From Plantago ovata (lineage: Eukaryota; Streptophyta; Magnoliopsida; Lamiales; Plantaginaceae): DNA of 64,000 nucleotides. Both the position numbers and the translations under genes were made by a program. The stretch is from assembly GCA_028274465.1 (NCBI GenBank), contig CM051455.1, forward strand, positions 91,644,365 to 91,708,364, given 5' to 3'. Below the pieces are notes generated by a model. The model saw only the letters and a list, made by a program, of their open reading frames with translations, was not told where the DNA came from and did not search any database. Below are positions 61,009-64,000 of the stretch, in pieces. Each line of letters begins with the position of its first letter. The stretch's first letter is position 1.

Positions 61009-64000
61009 ATGGCACCAAGGAGACAGTCCTCTAAGTCCTCAAAGTCGTCTAAGGTTGACAGTGCTGAGAAACGCACTGCTCCGGTGACTACTCCGGCATC
61101 AAACACAACGAAAGTTGTGTTGAAAAACGATAGGATATCTGAAAAACCTATGCCTCCGTCATATCTTGACATTGCAAAATGTGAGATGATGATGCAATGG
61201 GGTGGATTTGCAAAGGAGAAGTACATTCGATACTTCTATGAACAAGAACTCGATGATGAAAATGAAGAGGCGCTTGAATTTATCAAGCAGCAAGGCCTCA
61301 TGAACTTTATATCTGCTCGCACTAAGCAAGTGAGCATGATAAACACAATGGAGTTCTACAATAATGCAGAAATCCAGTCCCTTACTGATAGTAAAGGAGT
61401 CACTAAAAAAGTGATCTTTACTATAGTTCAAAACACGCAAATCGTCCTGAAATGGACTGATTTAGCGGAAATCTTTCAGATTCCAACCACTGGAACTGAA
61501 GATGACGTCACTGCCACTGACGAAGAAATTGAAGCTTTCTACAGTGACGTCAGAAATGAGAAAATGAAGAAAGGAGAGATTGCTCCTGTGACTTGGACAA
61601 AGCACGTTAAAAGGAAGCATCTTTGCCATTCACTTGGTCTAGTAGCTTTGCTACTGATAAATGTTCTGGACTCCCAAGTCGGAGGAATAGACCAAGTAGG
61701 CCTGAGAAGATGGTTGCTGCTGATGCATATCCATGAAAATAAAACGGAACTTAACTGGGCTAAGTACATTTTCAACAGGCTTGTTGATTGTGTCACTAAG
61801 TTCAAGGTAAAGGTAGAAGACAACAAGGTCTCACCTTCCTTTCCAGTTATGTATGGAATAAAGATATGCTATATCCTTGAACATTTCAGGATTCAGCTGA
61901 GAAACCCATTGCCAATCAAGAAATCTGTATGCAATGTGGGAAGATCCTTCTACAAGCAGAATGTACCTAAAACTGCTGGCAAGAAACTAGAAAAATCAAA
62001 GAAGACAACAGTTGCAAATGTTGTCAGCACAAGCCAGCAAGAAAGGTATACAACAGCTGCAGATGTCACCACTCAGCAACTTAGAGATGAAACTGATGTA
62101 GATGGTGGTGACAAAGATGAAACTGCTGTTGAAGATGATCAACAAGGTACGTGTACAACAGCCGTTGCTGAAAATGCAACTACTGACGTATCTGCTGGGA
62201 AACTGAAAAAATCTAACAAGAAAAAGAGGAAAGCTGATGATGACACCCAGGCTGCAACGTCATCAGCAAATCCTGTACCAAAGAGGAAAAGGACAAATAA
62301 CACAAGGAAGAAAACACTGGCTCGCAAGTCAGTTCCTATTGTCCATGACCTCTCAGACAATTCCCAGACAATTGCTGAAACGCAAGATCCAGTAGATGTT
62401 GACAAGGTGGTTACTGAAGCCTATGTCAGCAACATTGAAGTGTTTGCGGAAGCCTTCAATGATCGAATCAACGTTGATCCTTCTACTGAGAACAGACCAC
62501 AAGGCAGTGGAAATGAAATTCCTGCCCAAGTCCCAGATATCTACATTGTAGATAATCTAGATGATCAAACTCTGGAACCAGCAAGTGATATTGCTGCTGA
62601 TCTGCAAAATGCGGCACTTGCTGATGCTGCTGAAAAGATGGTTGCTGAACAAGCAACTCATCAAGTTGCTGAAACCCCGGTTGCTGAAGAACCAGTTGCT
62701 AAGACAGCAATGGTTCAAGTTCCAGAAGTTGCTGAAGCACAAGAAGCACTATTCAACGGCGCATCTCGTGATGCTGAGAATACTGGGCCAAGTTCACCAA
62801 AGACATCAATTGACAAAGTCCAGCTTGTACTTGAAGCTATAAGCCAACAAATGGAGTTGGAGATTGAAGAATCATCCAACAAATCCATTGATGTCTTCAT
62901 GACAAGCAGTGAGCTTAAAGGTCAAGATGCTTCTGCTCAACTTTTCATTTCAGAGACAAGGGAGATTGCTGAAACCGTGCAGCTTTCTCAAACAGAGCAA
63001 GCCAAGAAGTCTGCTGAAGAAACAGTCCCAGAAAATGAAGAAACTGTTAATGCTGAAAGGACTGAGCCACAACCTGTCCTTCTTCAGCACGTAGATAATT
63101 CAACCATCAGTAAAACTTCAAATTCTGAAACTTATTCTTTTGCTAATATTATGTTATCTCTACATACTTCTCAAGATGCAAGTCAGATGGTTGCTGAAGC
63201 CTCTGCACCAGAATCAACACTCCCTGCTCAGCAGGTAGTTAGTGTTTTTGGTAATAAAACTAAGTTTGACAGCTTAGTACTTGTATCTAACTCAAAATTT
63301 TTTCAGGATGCTACTCAAGCTCCTCAAGGAATGGAAATTGTACAACATGAGCTTGCTGAATCTCAGCAGGTAATTCATGTTTCAGCTTTGAACTCTAAAG
63401 CAATTATCCAAACCTATCATGATCTAAATATCATTCTTTTTCAGGCTCTAAAGGAGACCACTGAAGTGGTGCTCATCACTGAAGATCAACAAGTGAGTTC
63501 TGAGGAACTATACTTGAATTTCAAAAGAACAACTTTGTCAAGAGTTGCTAAGTCCGTCAGCAACTGGCAAAGATACAGGCGAATGGATTTCTCTGATCTC
63601 CATCTTCATCTATCTAATGAGAAAAAGAGATCTTCTCTACTAAAGCTCGAGACATTCGTTCATTCCATACTTCCTGAAGAAATTTCATATTCTCAGCAAA
63701 TGTGTTCAAATCTGATTGCTCAAATCAGAGAGAATATGAAGGCAAAATTCAAGAGTGCCTCTCCACCTGAACAAGTTGTGATGCTCAAGGGTTCATTTGT
63801 ACCCTTGGTGGCTGATCCCCACAAAATAAATGAGGAAGAGGAAGTAACGAGTGTTGCTTTGTACAAGCATCTCGAGCTAGTAATTCTGACCGATGATGAT
63901 GAAGAGGAAGAAGATGAAAATATTCCAACTGATCCCAGTGATGATGAAGGGAAAGATTCAACGGACAAGAAAGACGATGATGATGACAATCAAGGTCCAA
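61009..64000 (+). CDS. E10 post-pol ORF, at least 997 codons, open to the window end
   Basis: I translated every codon from ATG 61009 to 64000 and met no stop. The start reads MAPRRQSSKSSKSSK. Residues about 60-310 form a folded-looking domain (MEFYNNAEIQ, then IVLKWTDLAEIFQIP and HLCHSLGLVALLLINVLDSQ) that has the same order of features as the 'putative plant transposon protein' domain of the gypsy ORF2s. A Lys/Arg-rich stretch near residues 395-450 could be a nuclear signal. The rest is acidic and Glu/Ala/Gln-rich with many VAE repeats, a conserved SVSNWQRYRRMDFSDLHLHL block (near residue 850) and a terminal acidic run. E5 is a decayed copy that extends past this end. Post-pol ORFs of Sireviruses are often called env-like; I see no signal peptide or clear membrane segment, so I do not call it an envelope protein. 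Confidence 0.85.
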   Translation, partial: MAPRRQSSKSSKSSKVDSAEKRTAPVTTPASNTTKVVLKNDRISEKPMPPSYLDIAKCEMMMQWGGFAKEKYIRYFYEQELDDENEEALEFIKQQGLMNFISARTKQVSMINTMEFYNNAEIQSLTDSKGVTKKVIFTIVQNTQIVLKWTDLAEIFQIPTTGTEDDVTATDEEIEAFYSDVRNEKMKKGEIAPVTWTKHVKRKHLCHSLGLVALLLINVLDSQVGGIDQVGLRRWLLLMHIHENKTELNWAKYIFNRLVDCVTKFKVKVEDNKVSPSFPVMYGIKICYILEHFRIQLRNPLPIKKSVCNVGRSFYKQNVPKTAGKKLEKSKKTTVANVVSTSQQERYTTAADVTTQQLRDETDVDGGDKDETAVEDDQQGTCTTAVAENATTDVSAGKLKKSNKKKRKADDDTQAATSSANPVPKRKRTNNTRKKTLARKSVPIVHDLSDNSQTIAETQDPVDVDKVVTEAYVSNIEVFAEAFNDRINVDPSTENRPQGSGNEIPAQVPDIYIVDNLDDQTLEPASDIAADLQNAALADAAEKMVAEQATHQVAETPVAEEPVAKTAMVQVPEVAEAQEALFNGASRDAENTGPSSPKTSIDKVQLVLEAISQQMELEIEESSNKSIDVFMTSSELKGQDASAQLFISETREIAETVQLSQTEQAKKSAEETVPENEETVNAERTEPQPVLLQHVDNSTISKTSNSETYSFANIMLSLHTSQDASQMVAEASAPESTLPAQQVVSVFGNKTKFDSLVLVSNSKFFQDATQAPQGMEIVQHELAESQQVIHVSALNSKAIIQTYHDLNIILFQALKETTEVVLITEDQQVSSEELYLNFKRTTLSRVAKSVSNWQRYRRMDFSDLHLHLSNEKKRSSLLKLETFVHSILPEEISYSQQMCSNLIAQIRENMKAKFKSASPPEQVVMLKGSFVPLVADPHKINEEEEVTSVALYKHLELVILTDDDEEEEDENIPTDPSDDEGKDSTDKKDDDDDNQGP
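63091..63444 (+). other. In-frame intron-like segments in the E10 ORF
   Basis: 63235-63306 (72 nt) and 63370-63444 (75 nt) start CAG|GTA and end TTTTTCAG or TTTTTTCAG; both sit in phase 0, have no stop and are AT-rich. A third, 63091-63165 (75 nt), has GT but the final AG is AT here; in E5 the same position reads ACAG. They may be facultative introns (exitrons) or simply coding. Confidence 0.45.

Larger units (their letters stand above)
51742..64000 (+). mobile_element. E10: Sirevirus-like Ty1-copia element with post-pol ORF, runs off the window
   Basis: 5' LTR (51742-53319), initiator-Met-type PBS, gag with coiled coil, protease-integrase, a break by E11, decayed RT and RNase H, a hairpin series, a PPT-like tract and a long intact ORF from 61009. 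Inserted into E9; GGTTG at 51737-51741 would be the left duplication. An ORF downstream of pol in a copia element is a Sirevirus trait. Confidence 0.9.

Noticed and set aside
61009-64000. Envelope gene of a virus
   Set aside because: No signal peptide or membrane segment visible; 'env-like' is only a customary name for this position in Sireviruses.

Overview
The window is repetitive DNA from a flowering plant, and I found no host gene in it. It is a stack of nested LTR retrotransposons. The evidence for a plant is the tRNA-Asp primer-binding sites (TGGCGCCGTTGCCGGGG), Athila/Tat-type Ty3-gypsy proteins (a protease with a DLG motif, long 3' noncoding regions), Ty1-copia elements including a Sirevirus-like one, and a Tourist/Harbinger-like MITE with a TAA target duplication. 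The species cannot be told from this. A run of 100 N at 58399-58498 is an assembly gap.

Layout, using my own labels. E1 (1-17369, minus strand) is a family-A gypsy element of the autonomous type (gag, DLG protease, RT, integrase) with both LTRs; the left one runs off the window. It is dead: E2 (3202-12877, plus strand, family B) lies in its pol, and the RT active site through the integrase N-terminus is missing there. E1 itself sits in the gag of E3 (17370-24450, plus, family A, non-autonomous). E3 sits in a copia element E4 (24451-27848), and E4 sits in E5 (27849 to about 30015), part of a long Sirevirus-associated ORF. E6 (about 30016-31210 and 46138-46411) is a Tat-type gag split by E7 (31211-46132, plus, family A, perfect 5-bp duplication CCATC). 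E6 is broken again by E8 (46412-48340, a third LTR type, D). E8 holds E9 (48341-51741, minus, family A, with a MITE in its LTR). E9 holds the Sirevirus E10 (51742 to the window end), whose pol carries an inverted LTR, E11, that disappears into the gap.

The most unusual content is the group of non-autonomous family-A and family-B elements (E2, E3, E7, E9). Where the coding part is visible (E2, E3, E7) they keep gag and protease, lack RT and integrase, and carry a second ORF resembling the 'putative plant transposon protein' domain. ORF2 is preceded by a conserved cassette: a covarying hairpin with loop AGGCAA/G, a cluster of interrupted palindromes of the form xxGCG-NNN-CGCxx, a pyrimidine-rich leader, and an apparent intron of about 540-560 bp that ends 5-6 bp before the ORF2 start. 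The same kind of palindrome stands just upstream of the LTR TATA box in families A and D. This suggests one regulator acting on both the LTR promoter and an internal ORF2 promoter (inference). E7 has amplified protease plus cassette four times in tandem (about 2.1 kb per unit).

The second unusual item is an ORF starting at 61009 in E10. It stays open for 997 codons to the window edge beside a heavily decayed pol. It contains in-frame segments of 72-75 nt bordered by GT and AG, which may be retained introns. A series of six covarying hairpins lies between pol and this ORF.
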